64,000 bases of DNA from Micropterix aruncella (GCA_944548615.1 OX155980.1:38704284-38768283); one strand, 5' to 3'. Positions 34,576 to 48,549 are shown, counted from the stretch's first letter. Made by a program: numbers and translations. The notes: generated by a model from the letters alone, not told the origin.

Positions 34576-35111
34576 AAGCTATTGCATAGCTTTTATCGCG
34601 GGCCTAGGCCAGCGCGGCGACCGAATGAAGAAATTTCTTAACGATAATTAATGATTTTAAACTGATAATTACGTCTAAACGAGTACTGCTTACGATTCGA
34701 AAAAAATATATGTTAAACAAGAACATTTTCGTAATATTTATAGCTTTGAATATTTTAGATTTTGTTTATATTACATAGTGTAATAAATTTGTGGAATTAG
34801 GTCTAACCGAACACAAAAACGACTACTACGCAAATACTATCTGGCGTATTATTATGAAACCTGCACCATTTTAAAGATAATTTAATTATCTATCTTTTTA
34901 TCTACGATTTTTATCGAATAATCCGTTTTTTTTGCTTTATCGAATAAAAAATTCGTGCGCGGTGCTCTATCGGAAGACGTTTAAGTTATTCCGATAGAGC
35001 GCAGTTATCTGATATCAGAAAAAATAAAATAAATAAATATTTTTAATTGCATAAGTTGTTAAAAATGCTATGCAATAGCTTTGCCGCGGCAGTCCCCGAG
35101 TGCCACACGTA
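34576..35111 (+). mobile_element. A-family element, copy A6 (hairpin deleted)
   Basis: A 536-bp copy with both termini intact. About 55 bp are missing exactly at the internal palindrome: the left arm reads TATCGGAAGACGTTTAAGTT and jumps to CCGATAGAGCGCAG. Loss of a palindrome centre is typical of replication slippage across a hairpin. It is divergently paired with A5, 362 bp away. Confidence 0.82.
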
Positions 35112-35262
35112 TTTTTTTTTTTGCTTTTAGACTCATTCATATTGCTGATTACATCATTGTCCTTCACAGTTTAATTTTATATATCATGCCGTAAAAAATG
35201 TTAGAGCTCTGTATTTATATTTCATATTACGAGCCGACTGCAGCATGTTTACCTATTGCTAA

Positions 35263-35676
35263 ATGATCATCTCGTTATCGCGGAGTAAATTGTTATCAAG
35301 CCATTATCATGGCCGACATTTTTATCGGCTTAAATTTGTAAAGCGGGTTTATTTGGGCCTGTGGAAATTACATAAGCGTCGACTGAAACACATTCGAGGA
35401 CAGCTTTTAAATCCTTCGTCTTGTGTAGGGCTAGTGATTTTAGTTTTAGTCCGCATATTCGTATGTTTTAGACCGCATATATGTCGATCGTTGAAGCAAC
35501 ATAATGGGGAGAGTTTGGCGATCGTGGAAAAAAACGATTTCGAGATCGTGGATCTTTGCGTTTTAGAATCACAGAAAGCCAAAAAAAGTAAAAAAAATGT
35601 GTGTTCATCGTCCGTTGTTGGTTATCCACAGTCACGTACTACACCTAAACTCCATTCCACAAGTGATAATAATTAA
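35263..35676 (+). other. Unrecognised open frame of 137 codons
   Basis: The frame starts MIISLSRSKLL and includes a hydrophobic run (VGLVILVLVRIFVCF) and a lysine-rich segment near the end. I see no family signature, promoter or splice context. A frame of this length can arise by chance in this window, so I do not call it a gene. Confidence 0.15.
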
Positions 35677-36791
35677 AAAAAATCTCTAAGAATCAAGGGA
35701 GTGCAACTATTTTATTGAAGATTTTTTTATTTTATTTCGAGACAGGCACTATGTAATTATATTTTTTTATCGTACCCCAGGGATCTTTTAATCACAGTAA
35801 ACAGTAAACCAGTTATTATACACATATATAGAACAAGCCAGTTATGATTATAACCTACCTATAGAGATGATACTCTTTTCCCGATTTCGCAGAAAATAAT
35901 TTGGGTGTTTCTTTGCGTCGTTTTTGAATTTTAGGCACGAAATTAAAATTGGCTACGATAGAAACCAGGAAATATATTTATATCACAAAACTGCTTTAAT
36001 GAAAATTTTAGGAAAAGATTGTCTTTATGAATACTAATAAAACGTTTATGTTTAAATATTTTAATTGCATTGTTTTTTAACATTTGAGTTTAGACAAGGA
36101 ATATGTAATCAAATGACACACATGATCTGAGTACAAACAGGTTTGTACTCAGATCAGTACCTACACGAAGATCCCCAAAATGCACAATAGGTAATTCTAT
36201 TGTTAATCGCCTAATAAATAAGTACATATGTTCACAGTTCATAATTATTTCCAGGAATGTTATACAATAATAAATGATATTATAATGTATTATACAATGA
36301 TTATATGATATTACTATGTAAATATAAAAACAATGTCATATATAGTAATACTACAACCATTTTGTTATAAACCATATGACAACCACTGTTAAATTATTTT
36401 TTAATTTTGATTTGAATCCCGACGGCAATGTCGCTCCCAGACGATTCCACACAATCGCTGAAAAATATGCTCGAGTAGCACTCTAAGCGAGCACGACAAT
36501 ATCTCATCCCGGGAACGGGACCATGCTATCAGCAAATGTAGATATCGTCGTTCCGGTTGAATCTTCATGATATACAATACGTCGCGTCGATGTCATTACT
36601 GGTCGTACCGGGGTACTAGTTTTTTTCTATATGTATAATAATATACTAGTATGTGTGTTTTTTTGTCCGAGTAGTGTCGGGCCATTTATTTTAATAGTTT
36701 TTGTATTTTAGTCTTCTCAAAGTTGCATTTACTCTGGAAAATTTATATGGTTGCCTTTTTAAATAAAACAAATTAATATATATATAAATTA

Positions 36792-37184
<393 letters not shown>

Positions 37185-37190
37185 AATTAA

Positions 37191-37251
<61 letters not shown>

Positions 37252-37611
37252 ATTGTAAATGTGTAAATTATTATTTTTTCAAATTGAAATTATGTTTATT
37301 ACTAAATAAATGAAATGATAAAATAATGAAAGGGCACTTATCTGGTCTGTGGCGACCAGGAGTGACTCCACGCCTTTTTCCTCTCTTCTTTCAGTGTCCG
37401 CTAAGTGCCCCCCGCCGTGGTATTGGAACCTGATCAAACCGGCCTACCACTGTCTTCCACAGCGGCAACACAACAATGCGAAAGACGAGAATGAATGCTG
37501 GAAAATAATAGGCGATTAGTGTTTCTTAAATATTAATGATCCCTATAAAATGTATATCAATATTTCGGCTCAGCCGTCGTCAAGATATGAGAAATGAGAA
37601 TATGAGAAATG

Positions 37612-37879
<268 letters not shown>

Positions 37880-37886
37880 CCTCCAA

Positions 37887-38183
37887 TTTCGCTTTAATTC
37901 GCCTCAATTGGAGGCATTTTGTGTTGCAAAAGGAAAAGCTCGATTTTTGAGATATATGGATGATGAGTGATCGTTCGTCGACGGTAAAGGGACCCATAAA
38001 CTAACATGCACAATCGAAAGTCGTGCACATCCGTAAGTATATCTCATTCAAACATAAGCGTTTCCCAATCCAAGCTGGGATTTCCTTCGCTGCTGTTCAA
38101 GTAGCTTTTACTAATTTTATTTTACTGCGAATCATCATCCTATGAACGGATTATTTACAAAACCTTATCAAATATAAAAATAT
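37887..38183 (+). repeat. 297-bp duplication, first copy
   Basis: Identical to 38510-38806 except for one base (A at 37907, C at 38530), by direct reading of both. It starts TTTCGCTTTAATTCGCCTCA and ends inside TATCAAATATAAAAATAT. A (TA)n tract abuts this copy on the left. Confidence 0.95.
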
Positions 38184-38509
38184 TATACAGTTTTTCTACC
38201 ATGTTTCTTTATACATTTGCTAATGTTATACAATTTTATACAAGTTTACCTTATTTTGATATTATTATATAGTCTTTAGTATAAACTTCTCTGCCAGAAA
38301 TTAAGATCGAAGTATCTTCTTTCATTTCATTGTGCATTGGAGGTTTTATATTTTTATTTCGATTTAATGGCTCGTTGATAACTAACGCAGCCTAATAATG
38401 TCATATTTTAAATGTTGGAAACGTCCGAAATTTTGAATTATTTCGAAACGTCATCCTCCATTTATGAAACGGTCTTTGCCGATGTGATCAAAGTGTTTTA
38501 TTTTAGTTT

Positions 38510-40064
<1,555 letters not shown>

Positions 40065-40184
40065 TAGTAACGTCCGTAGCCGCTTTGAAACACTGGTTCC
40101 AGTCAGATCACCGAAGTTCGGCAGCGTCGGGCGTGATCAGTACTTAAAAGGGTGACCGCCTGAGTACTGCCACGTGATGTTATA
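40065..40184 (+). pseudogene. 5S rRNA-like sequence (pseudogene or 5S-derived SINE head)
   Basis: The 120 nt align without a large gap to animal 5S rRNA: ACACTGGTTCCAGTCAGATC, CACCGAAGTT, CGTCGGGCG, AGTACTT and GGGTGACCGCCTG occur in order and spacing. Several bases are changed from typical 5S (for example GTTCGGCAGC where GTTAAGCAAC is usual). There is no T-run terminator directly after it, and sequence continues as AGAAGTCGGCTGCCTG. A functional 5S gene is unlikely; a dispersed pseudogene or the head of a SINE3-type element fits better. Confidence 0.8.
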
Positions 40185-41131
40185 AGAAGTCGGCTGCCTG
40201 AAAGGTAATTGCCGCTAGACATTAAGGTGGGTTGTTACCGTAAAGTTTATAAAAAGATTTTTAAAAACCTAAGAAAAGCTTCTTATGTAATATCTTTAGT
40301 CATTAATATCTGTAATATCTTTAGTCATTAGTCATTGCTCATTCTATTGATAAAGAATATGCCAGTTATTAAAAAAAACCTGATTTACAAATATCATTCA
40401 TTACTTTGGGTTATAAAATATACTCGTGTTTTTCGTTAAAAGGAGGAATTTCGTTTTCGGTTTCATCTGAGAAAAATGGTTTTAGATTCGATTCTGGGGA
40501 TTGAATGCTCGAGCCGGGTTTAAGACCCCCGCGGCACAGTAATGTAGTATAAGTAGTACGTACCGGCGGTCTGCTCTAAAAACCGCAATACAAATAATTC
40601 ATGTGCCAATACGAGCAATATGCGAGTAACAGGAAACAATAATGGCTGTAATTACTAATGCCGATTAGAAATGGGAAGTGGTGGTATGCCAAATATGTCG
40701 TCGCCTGTGTGTGGATGTGGTTTAATAACGTCGAATTCCCGACTCGACGCTTATCAGATGACGAATCAGAGTTAGACCTCGTCTTACTTTTACTGTAATA
40801 CTCTTTATATAATATTTCTACGTTAGCAGGAACGAGAGAGTAAAAAGAGGCTTATGTTGGGTCTTGTGTAGCGTTAAAAAACTGTAGGCGAAGATGCGAA
40901 AAAATGGACAAAATATACACTTGTAACGACAAATAAATTGAATTTTTATATTGTTTTAATAGAAAAATGTCTAAAACAAAAAAAAAACAATTGATTGTGT
41001 CTATTCATCTATTCAGTCTCGATTTTCCTTAGCTGGTATGCTCTTGTAACTATTATAATGACATCCAGGTATTTTAACCAAGTAGGTATTATACCTAAAA
41101 ACATGTGACCATATTATTCTGTGCGTTGCCA
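40185..41131. other. Stretch without recognised gene
   Basis: Mostly AT-rich. It contains a tandem repeat of TATCTTTAGTCATTA near 40290-40333. The first 100 bp may be the body of a 5S-derived retroposon. Confidence 0.35.
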
Positions 41132-41790
41132 GAATGGGAGCTAATGGGCCCTTGTTGAGTTGCGTCGAAGACCCATTTGTTCAGGGTTGGTCACACTCAC
41201 GGGTCAACACCCATCCGGCGGCCTCCACGCATGAAGTGCGAGCCCGGGTAGGACTCTGGCCTTTGGGCTAGTTTCCCCTATGAGGCAATCTTCTGGCGCT
41301 CCTGGATGGTCTGCGCGGACGGTCTGGCGTAAGCCAATCGATTGAGCATTCTGACTAACAGTCGGGGGAGTCTGGAAGCAGTACTGTTTCCTATAGAGCG
41401 GGGTGGTTGCGGAACTTACGGCGACTGCTCTCGAAGCGACCATCGGCTTCCCGAATCTGTTTGAACAGCCGGGCAAAGAATGCCGTGGTCCGCGATAGAT
41501 TCGGTTTACACCGTTTCACCGCTTCGTGAGGGAGAGGACCGCGCAAGCGACCTCGAACTCGTAACCGGTCGAGAGACTGGAGTAATCTGGTCGCAATTGG
41601 ATGTAAGGGCGTGAGTGTAAGCCCGCTGGGTAACAAACCTGGTTATCTCGCGGATAAGGCGTTGGCCTCTTACGGGCATGTTGGCAGAGCTTGACGGTGG
41701 ACTGTTTGGTTCAAGTCTTCTGCGTTCACTTCACGGGAAACTTCCTGAGATGACGGGTTCGCCCGTTGTAGTTGACAGCTCTATTTTGTA
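41132..41790 (+). mobile_element. S-family retroposed element, copy S5
   Basis: A 659-bp copy flanked by the 8-bp duplication CGTTGCCA (41124-41131 and 41791-41798). It is of the S2 type along its whole length, from GAGCTAATGGGCCC to GTTGACAGCTCTATTTTGTA. It lacks about 40 bp near the 3' end (after CTTCACGGGAAAC) relative to S2. Confidence 0.83.
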
Positions 41791-41944
41791 CGTTGCCATG
41801 TCGAACGGTCTCTCAAAGCAACACATTTGACTTTCATAATTATAAATAAGACAATTACCAAAAAAAAAAAAATAAGTTTTCAATTAAAGTTTTTGTACAT
41901 TTCACAATCTTTTAATAATCCCTAATCTTATATAGGCTTTTCTA

Positions 41945-42481
41945 ATGAGGGCGGGTCGATGTTGACAGTATGTGGCGGCCATGCTGTTATGGCGGCGTCT
42001 GTCAAATCTGTTATTTATTATTCAGCCACTGATGTCAAATTACCATGGCAAGTTACACGATTGAGCAGCGCATTAAAACTTTATTATCGAAATGAGTGTT
42101 TGTTAGTGCATGGTTATCTCTCCACAAAGGGGGCGTGAATTGGCCACTAAGATCGTGCGATTTGACTCCGCTAGACTTTTTGTTGTGGGGTTTTCTGAAG
42201 TCGCAGGTCTATGCCAATAAGCCGCAATCGACCGATGCCCTCAAAGTCAACATAACCCAGGCCATTGCTCAAATTCAGCCGGATCTATGCGGGAGTCATT
42301 GAAATTTGAACCCCTCGGATCCGTGCCACGGTGCGACGCCGCGGCGCGGCGGACCTTTAAACGATGTTATATTCCATACATAATGGCATATGTGGGCCTT
42401 TCAAATAAAAAAATTATTTCGTTAATACCTCATAAACAGCTTGTTTTACTGCACACTTTGTCAACACCGACCCGCGCTCAT
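41945..42481 (+). mobile_element. Mariner-superfamily internal-deletion derivative
   Basis: The 24-bp terminal inverted repeats ATGAG(G/C)GCGGGTCG(A/G)TGTTGACA lie at 41945 and, complemented, at 42481. The left side abuts TA; the right reads TG, probably a mutated TA. Inside is a transposase start (MASYTIEQRIKTLLSK, from 42043), joined after a large deletion to the C-terminal region (VNWPLRSCDLTPLDFLLWGF from 42132, then QVYANKPQST). That end matches IS630/Tc1/mariner-type insect transposases, including the last conserved Asp. The middle with the other catalytic residues is gone. Confidence 0.8.
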
Positions 42482-44677
42482 TGAAAACCCCTACATAATT
42501 GCATTATATAATTTTGTTTATTTATATAAATACAATTTTTTAATTTGTGTAAATACAATATTTATTATATAATTAAATACAAGTTGAGTTCTGTCTATTT
42601 ACATTTTAAAATTAGCTGTTTTAGACAGTTGCATCGTTTGTCAGTACAGAAAGGAGCCGATAGGCACTGTAGAAGAAAACCGGATAATAATGGCATGAAT
42701 CAGCGTAGAGACATTCGTGCGACCACGTGATCGCTTCGCTTGAATGAGACGTTACGTGTGAATCAAGCGGTAATTGTAGGTCAATTTTGTATTGTGATAT
42801 AATGAGGCGCAAGCGGTGCATCATTCTCATGGTTCAGTAGGTTTCCATCTGCATCTGATTAATGCAGTAGACGCGTGAAGAGGGACGATTTATTATCTTG
42901 GTAGTGCCCGCGGCTCCGGTCGCGTAAGGTGCCCTTAAAAATAGTGTTTTTTGACAGTAAATGGATGGTATTAACAAAATAGGTATCTATTTAAAAAAAC
43001 AACACATTTGTAGGAGAAACCTTTGAGATAAGGGAGGAGGGGGAAGGGGGGGGGGGGGGGCGATCCTTTTTATTGTGTTTTTGATGATTTCTCGTAAACG
43101 GAGATAAGGAAAATAAATCGATATCATTTTAAAACAACAAAAGGAGCCACTTCAAACGATATCATACTCGACTAAGTATGTATTTACGACCCTCTTTGGT
43201 TCACCTTAATAATTATATTAAAAAAATATATATTTGACTGCTAAATTCTGACAAGTAAGCTTATAGATTCGTGCAGATAGTTTTAAAACTGACCGAGCTA
43301 ATCGACTGACATTCAAATCCAAACAGTATATGGACAAAAAAATCTAGAATCCATTGCACCCAGTTTTCTCTGAGATGAATTTTCGCTACACATATGTATA
43401 TGATTTTGAGACAATCATCACTTGATTACTTTATAAGTGTGTAAAAAGATTTAAAAATGGATCTTTAATCTAATTCTTTCATTGTTATCTACACTTTGCT
43501 AAATTCACCTGATGAACCTTGTCACTGAGGAAAAGTTTGCCCCCATCAGCTTACTTCTTCATCTATGATTTTCTGAAATCTACAATACAATAAGTGGAAA
43601 TATAAAACCGGAAGAAGATTCGCCCAAATAAATATTAATACAAATCGTCTTCCAATTATAAACTACTATGAATCATAGGCTATAACAGACAGCCATATAT
43701 TAAGTCAAATATCACATACAATACTAGAGAAAATAACGATGATTTTACATAGATTGTCAGTGCTACAAACGAAACCGTCATCTGAGATAGGTCGCAAAGA
43801 CTTTAAGACGTAAATAATTAATCTGCTGGTCCAGTCCACTGTCAAGCACATTTCGACCTCCAACAGCGAGGGCACTGGCAAGCTCCCTCGCTCCCTGCCT
43901 GTCAGGTTTGAAAAGACCACACCTTAGATTAATAGCCATACTCGAGGTTTATCGCGCAAACCTTTACCTGTTCTAAGCAATCAGAGGGTACTACCAAGAG
44001 CTCCCTAGAGGGAAATATTTCATTCAATTCGCCTCTTTGAGGAGGCCTACATGATACATCAGCAAAAATATTTTTTTACAGCGTGAAAGTTTTTATTCAT
44101 AAAACGTTTCCTAAGAATTAAATTTAAATTAAACAAATATTTGTAAGTTCTTGACAGATATCTATAAGCTCGCCGTTTTGTTAAAGCAAATAAAGCGTTT
44201 AATTATTATTATTATTATTATAAGTCTAAACGAATACTATTAATTTTAAATACAAATGTTCTTTAATATCTTAGTTATAAACGTGCGAGTTTCTATCAAA
44301 ACGATACTTTTGCAATAGATGTATCGCTTTGACAAATTCTACCATGGTAATTTCAACATTGACAATTTTATAATATTTGGTTCCACGAGTCTTATATCTC
44401 TATAATGACTACAGCATCTTGGTAGGATCTCTTTAATATTATCTCCTAAAATGTCTGTGTATCAACATTTTCACTAATGTCATAAAGGTATTCTTACAAG
44501 ACACAGAATCATGGATTATCTATGGATGATATATCACTTTGAAATAAGTCACATTTTACGCCTACTATAAAATGTTTTTGAATCGTTTTCTGGAAATTTC
44601 TTTTCACTGATGTCTTCGGCTCCGGTAAAAGTACATGAAACCATTAGACATTTATTTTTGAAAATAAACCACTTGAT
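42482..44677. other. AT-rich stretch with possible LINE tail
   Basis: No gene recognised. A 15-nt G run lies at 43046-43060. At 44186-44222 AAATAAAGCG is followed by (ATT)n, a possible simple-repeat tail of a retroposed LINE end whose body (about 43500-44185) I cannot classify. The minus frame 43920-43705 has no known motif. Confidence 0.35.
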
Positions 44678-44951
44678 GGGCCCGATTGCGTTTCTTTGTG
44701 AACTAGAACTGAAATTAGTTCAAGCGAACGAGATAGAGCAATACGTTAGAGCAGAATATAAAACGAACGATCGTCGATAAAAACTACCTCTCGAACTTAT
44801 ACTCGTCCGAATAAATTTGAAAACATTTCGTGCGGTGTTAGATTCAGATGCTTTATCTTTGGTGACAACCATTCATTTCACATTCATTGTGCTTTCTCGT
44901 TCACACGAACTTATTTCCGATTTTAGTTCACGAAGAAACGCAATCGAGCCC
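44678..44951. mobile_element. 274-bp MITE with terminal inverted repeats
   Basis: GGGCCCGATTGCGTTTCTTT at the left end matches the complement of the right end (GGGCTCGATTGCGTTTCTTC). Similarity continues through GTGAACTA over about 45 bp. GAT flanks both sides (44675-44677 and 44952-44954). Ends starting GGGC with a 3-bp duplication recall PIF/Harbinger elements, whose usual duplication is TWA, so the superfamily is uncertain. Confidence 0.7.
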
Positions 44952-47384
44952 GATGTCGAATCTTTAGGAAAACGGTCCTAAATTGGATCTGCCACAAAAA
45001 CAAACTCTCCTTGCGGTCAAAGCTGCATGGAACCATTCAGCTCCTAAAACAACTATCAAGAAATGGTCCAGTAACAATCAGAAAATTTAACGAATCGATT
45101 TTGATCGTGCAAGAATGCTTTGTTATTTCCAACTGCAGCATCAACTGTCGAGGTAGCTATATGGATAGCCAACCAACACGAAGTTTTAAAGTATTTTCTC
45201 TGCATACCAAAGAACGAATAATTTCCATACTTTCTGAGCGCGATAACATTGTCCTTTGTCCGGGCGTAAGCACAAGCAGTCACCAGACAATAAAAAACCG
45301 AAGAAATCGATCTCATACGCATTTCAATTGTTGTTGAATAATGTAGTCTTTAATAGGAATGTCGGAAGAAAACTTTCCCGCGCAAAGCGATGATAATAGA
45401 ATGTGCAGTTGTGTCTGAATTATGTTTGGATTTGTGTGTGGAAAGCGCCATCGGTTAATAAAGAATTCCATAAAAAGCATATAGATTTTATATTCCACTT
45501 TAAAACCAACTCTAAATCGTAAGTTTAATAAATTTACTAAAATAAAAGCTCATAGTTTCCAAGTTATTTTACTTTTAGTTTTATTCGTGCCAGGTGAATC
45601 TTCACATTGTCGATTCATATATTGGCGCATGAAGATAGTAGTAACTGTGCGTCACCACTTTTAAATTATAGGTATTTCACACCACCAAGCTGTTGACTAA
45701 TTTCCTATTTTCCTTTAATTCCAGGTAAGACTATAACCATGATGATTCATTGAAAAGGCAATTGATGAGTAAGTTTAATGATTTATTATGTCAAATCAAT
45801 ATTAATGTTACAGTCGCTGTTATAACTTAACGAGTATATTGCGATTTACAGCATTAAGGCAGCAATTGCGAATGTAACAGCTAATCATTTATTGCTTGCG
45901 TCATTTATGAAAATAGCTTGTTTGATGAGTTTTGCTAAGAGTACGATTGCAACCATCATAATAGAAAGTCCTCGAATCTTGAGCCTTCAGTGTTTCTGCC
46001 GTAAAATCGAAATATTTTCTCGAAAAACTCGTTATCTGAAACCGCGATTTCCGCATCTCAAATTCTATGGCTTCCAGGAGGGGGGAAGGGGTGAATGGGT
46101 GGTAAGGTGTACGCTCACAGGTGGCAAGACAGCTGTCCTAAACCTACCACTGCCGGTCTTTAGTCCGAAGTCCACCGCTCATCCCTAAAAGAATCATAGT
46201 TGGCCCGACTTCGGTCGGTGAGTTTTATTTATTATTAAAACAAATCTCAATAAGACAATATCAATTAAACGGAGGTTTAGCTACGTCAGTATCAAATTCA
46301 TGTCTAATACCCAATAAATGCTTCTGCTTTATTATATTGCCTAGTGATATATCAAGATATCCTTCCGAGATATACAATCGTTACAAACGCCATAGTATCC
46401 AGTTGCGAGAATGAATGGATTTTATTTTTTCCTGTTACTGTAACATGGAAACATGAGAGGCTCCGATAAACTCGAGCGGCAGCGCAACGTAGTTTTATCA
46501 AGAAATTAAAACAATGGTACTTAATATTACTTATTAAAAGCGTAACGTTACTGGTTTTCCTTTTCGGTCCAATCGCATTTATTGATTAAAAAAATTACAA
46601 CAGGCCGTTGCCTCGATCGACGTTTTGATCAAGTTTTGGTTGCTTTTGCTATTTATAGCATGATATAAAATATATAATCGCATTTTTTGGTTTTCCTTGA
46701 ATAATCTGTATTTTTCGCTCTACTGCTCGTAATTTAATTAAATTCTTCGATTTATAGAAATTATTTTATCATCAAAGCGACGCGGAGCCATTTTTAATAA
46801 AATGCTTAGACCCGGCTTATCCCGGCTAGGCTTTAATCACGGCGCCAGCCTGGAGAGCAATGGAGCATTCGAAAGGCAATTTTCTTTTTTATTCAATTCT
46901 CTTTAGCGTGTCGACGTGGCGATGGACTACTTACTAAATCTGTGACGTCGTTGAAAAATATATTGAGAGACTTAACTAGCATACCATTTATAAATGCATC
47001 AATGACCGCGATAGCAACCCTTGTAAAATCCGCCTCGATTATATTTAATCTCGAAATGAGTTAAGCAGTTAATCAGGTCACATCATCCAAATGTATAAAT
47101 AAACTATTGTAATAAAATAATAAATGTAAAGCTCGGCATATTTTATGCAGATTGTCTAATGCATCGTCTGCGGAGCAGCGCGGGCCCCCGTGTTGCCGTC
47201 CGTTGCCTTCTGCTTCCGCCCTATACTAAGATGCGACAATAATCATGACAACATAATAAGTTCTTATGAATAAAAGTGCGGAGATTTTATAACATTTATT
47301 TATTTATTGTTATAAATATAGTTTTTTTTAATTATACTTATGTTATGTACAATCAAAAACTAAAATTGAACGGATAACAATTTT
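44952..47384. other. Stretch without recognised gene
   Basis: A + frame at 45011-45337 and its minus-strand shadow, and one at 45892-46188, carry no known motif. The 46060-46190 part is GC-richer and may be debris of an old element. Confidence 0.35.
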
Positions 47385-47387
47385 AAT

Positions 47388-47452
47388 AACAAACTTATAT
47401 TAGATTAACAAAAAAAAAAATTTTTTTTAAATCTAATATAAATTTGTTATTT
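47388..47452. repeat. Inverted repeat with 19-bp arms
   Basis: AACAAACTTATATTAGATT pairs with AATCTAATATAAATTTGTT around an A-run/T-run centre that itself can pair, with one mismatch. The whole can form a long hairpin. Confidence 0.75.
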
Positions 47453-47700
47453 TGAAAAGACACAAACATATTTATTCATAACAAAACAAGCATTATTTTG
47501 AAAAGACACAAACATATTTTTTTGATTAAACCAGTATTACTATAGTGTTTTAGTATTACTATAGTGTATTTATTACTATATGTTATTACTACTATATATA
47601 CTGTAAACTACTATTTAAATTATATACTATTTTAATAATAATAATCACACGGCATTTACGTTATTTTAATAATAATAATGACACGGCACACAAATAATTA
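47445..47700. repeat. Cluster of short tandem microduplications
   Basis: TTATTTTGAAAAGACACAAA recurs 43 bp apart (about 47449 and 47492), TAGTATTACTATAGTGT-like units recur near 47550-47575, and TTTTAATAATAATAAT with ACACGGCA recurs near 47630 and 47664. Several independent local duplications lie side by side. Confidence 0.7.
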
Positions 47701-47987
47701 GTCACTGGTTATGAATCTGTTAAGTCAAGAATTTTTTTTGATAGAACTGTTTTTTCCTTCAGAAACAGTTTTCAGTGGCCTATTCGAAAACTGAAATAAT
47801 TTAATACTCTTTTTATCAGGTCAGTATTTGTAAGTATATGCGACATTTTCCTTGTATAATTAAGGCGAAATGTTTTTATATCATTATTTTTGGCTAATAT
47901 CAAATGCTTCGACGAAGTATTTGTCAAATAGCTCTAAAAGTCAGAAAAAGCAGACGATGAAACTATCTTTATCTTAAACCTGAATTT

Positions 47988-48549
47988 TACTTTCCTGACG
48001 ACCTATCGGAAAGGAAAGTATTGTGATCGCGCTAAAAAAAAAATTTGAGATGAAGATGGGAATATATATTTTGAGACTCCCTGAGACGATTGAGACTATT
48101 TCCAGACCGATCTCTGTCTGTATGTATGTCTGTATGTCTGTATGTCTGTATGTCTGTATGTGTGTATGTATGTATTCTTCCACGATAGCGCCCAGACGCT
48201 TAATCGGATTGAGCTGAAATTTGGTATATAAGCTTCTGTTAACCGTCGGAGGAACCCATTAGTTTTTGGAGTCCCTACGCCCTACGGTTGTGGTACCTCC
48301 CATACAAATTTGGGGTTCCCGGCGAAAAAATTGTTTCCGCGATAGCGCCCAGACGCTTAATCTGTCTAAGTTAAAATTTGGCATAGAAGCTTCTGTTAAC
48401 GATCGGAAGAACCTATTAGTTTTTGGGGTACTTACGACCAACGTTTGGGGTACCTGCCATACAAATTTGGGGTACTAGAGTAAAAAATGTCGCTGTTTTT
48501 TCGCACCTCCCCGGATACTAGTCAGGAAAGTCTTGGGGTGACACAACCG
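47988..48549 (+). mobile_element. C-family element, copy C4 with internal duplication
   Basis: It opens with the hairpin ACTTTCC...GGAAAGT and ATTGTGATCGCG, then a (TGTATGTC)n tandem array (48113-48174). Two tandem units of about 138 bp follow (48183-48320 and 48340-48477), both starting CGATAGCGCCCAGACGCTTA and containing AGCTTCTGTTAAC and CATACAAATTTGGGGT. It ends GGAAAGTCTTGGGGTGACAC. It lacks the GGCATCATTTGGTCATG block of C3/C5. Confidence 0.75.

Noticed and set aside
12783..35111. A family as piggyBac-type MITEs with TTAA duplications
   Set aside because: TTAA is present at the left ends only as part of TTTTAAGC and is not repeated consistently at the right ends.
40065..40184. Functional 5S rRNA gene
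   Set aside because: There are too many changes in normally invariant positions and no T-run terminator directly downstream.
45011..45337. Possible protein of 108 codons
   Set aside because: No recognisable motif, with an equally long shadow frame on the other strand; within chance expectation.
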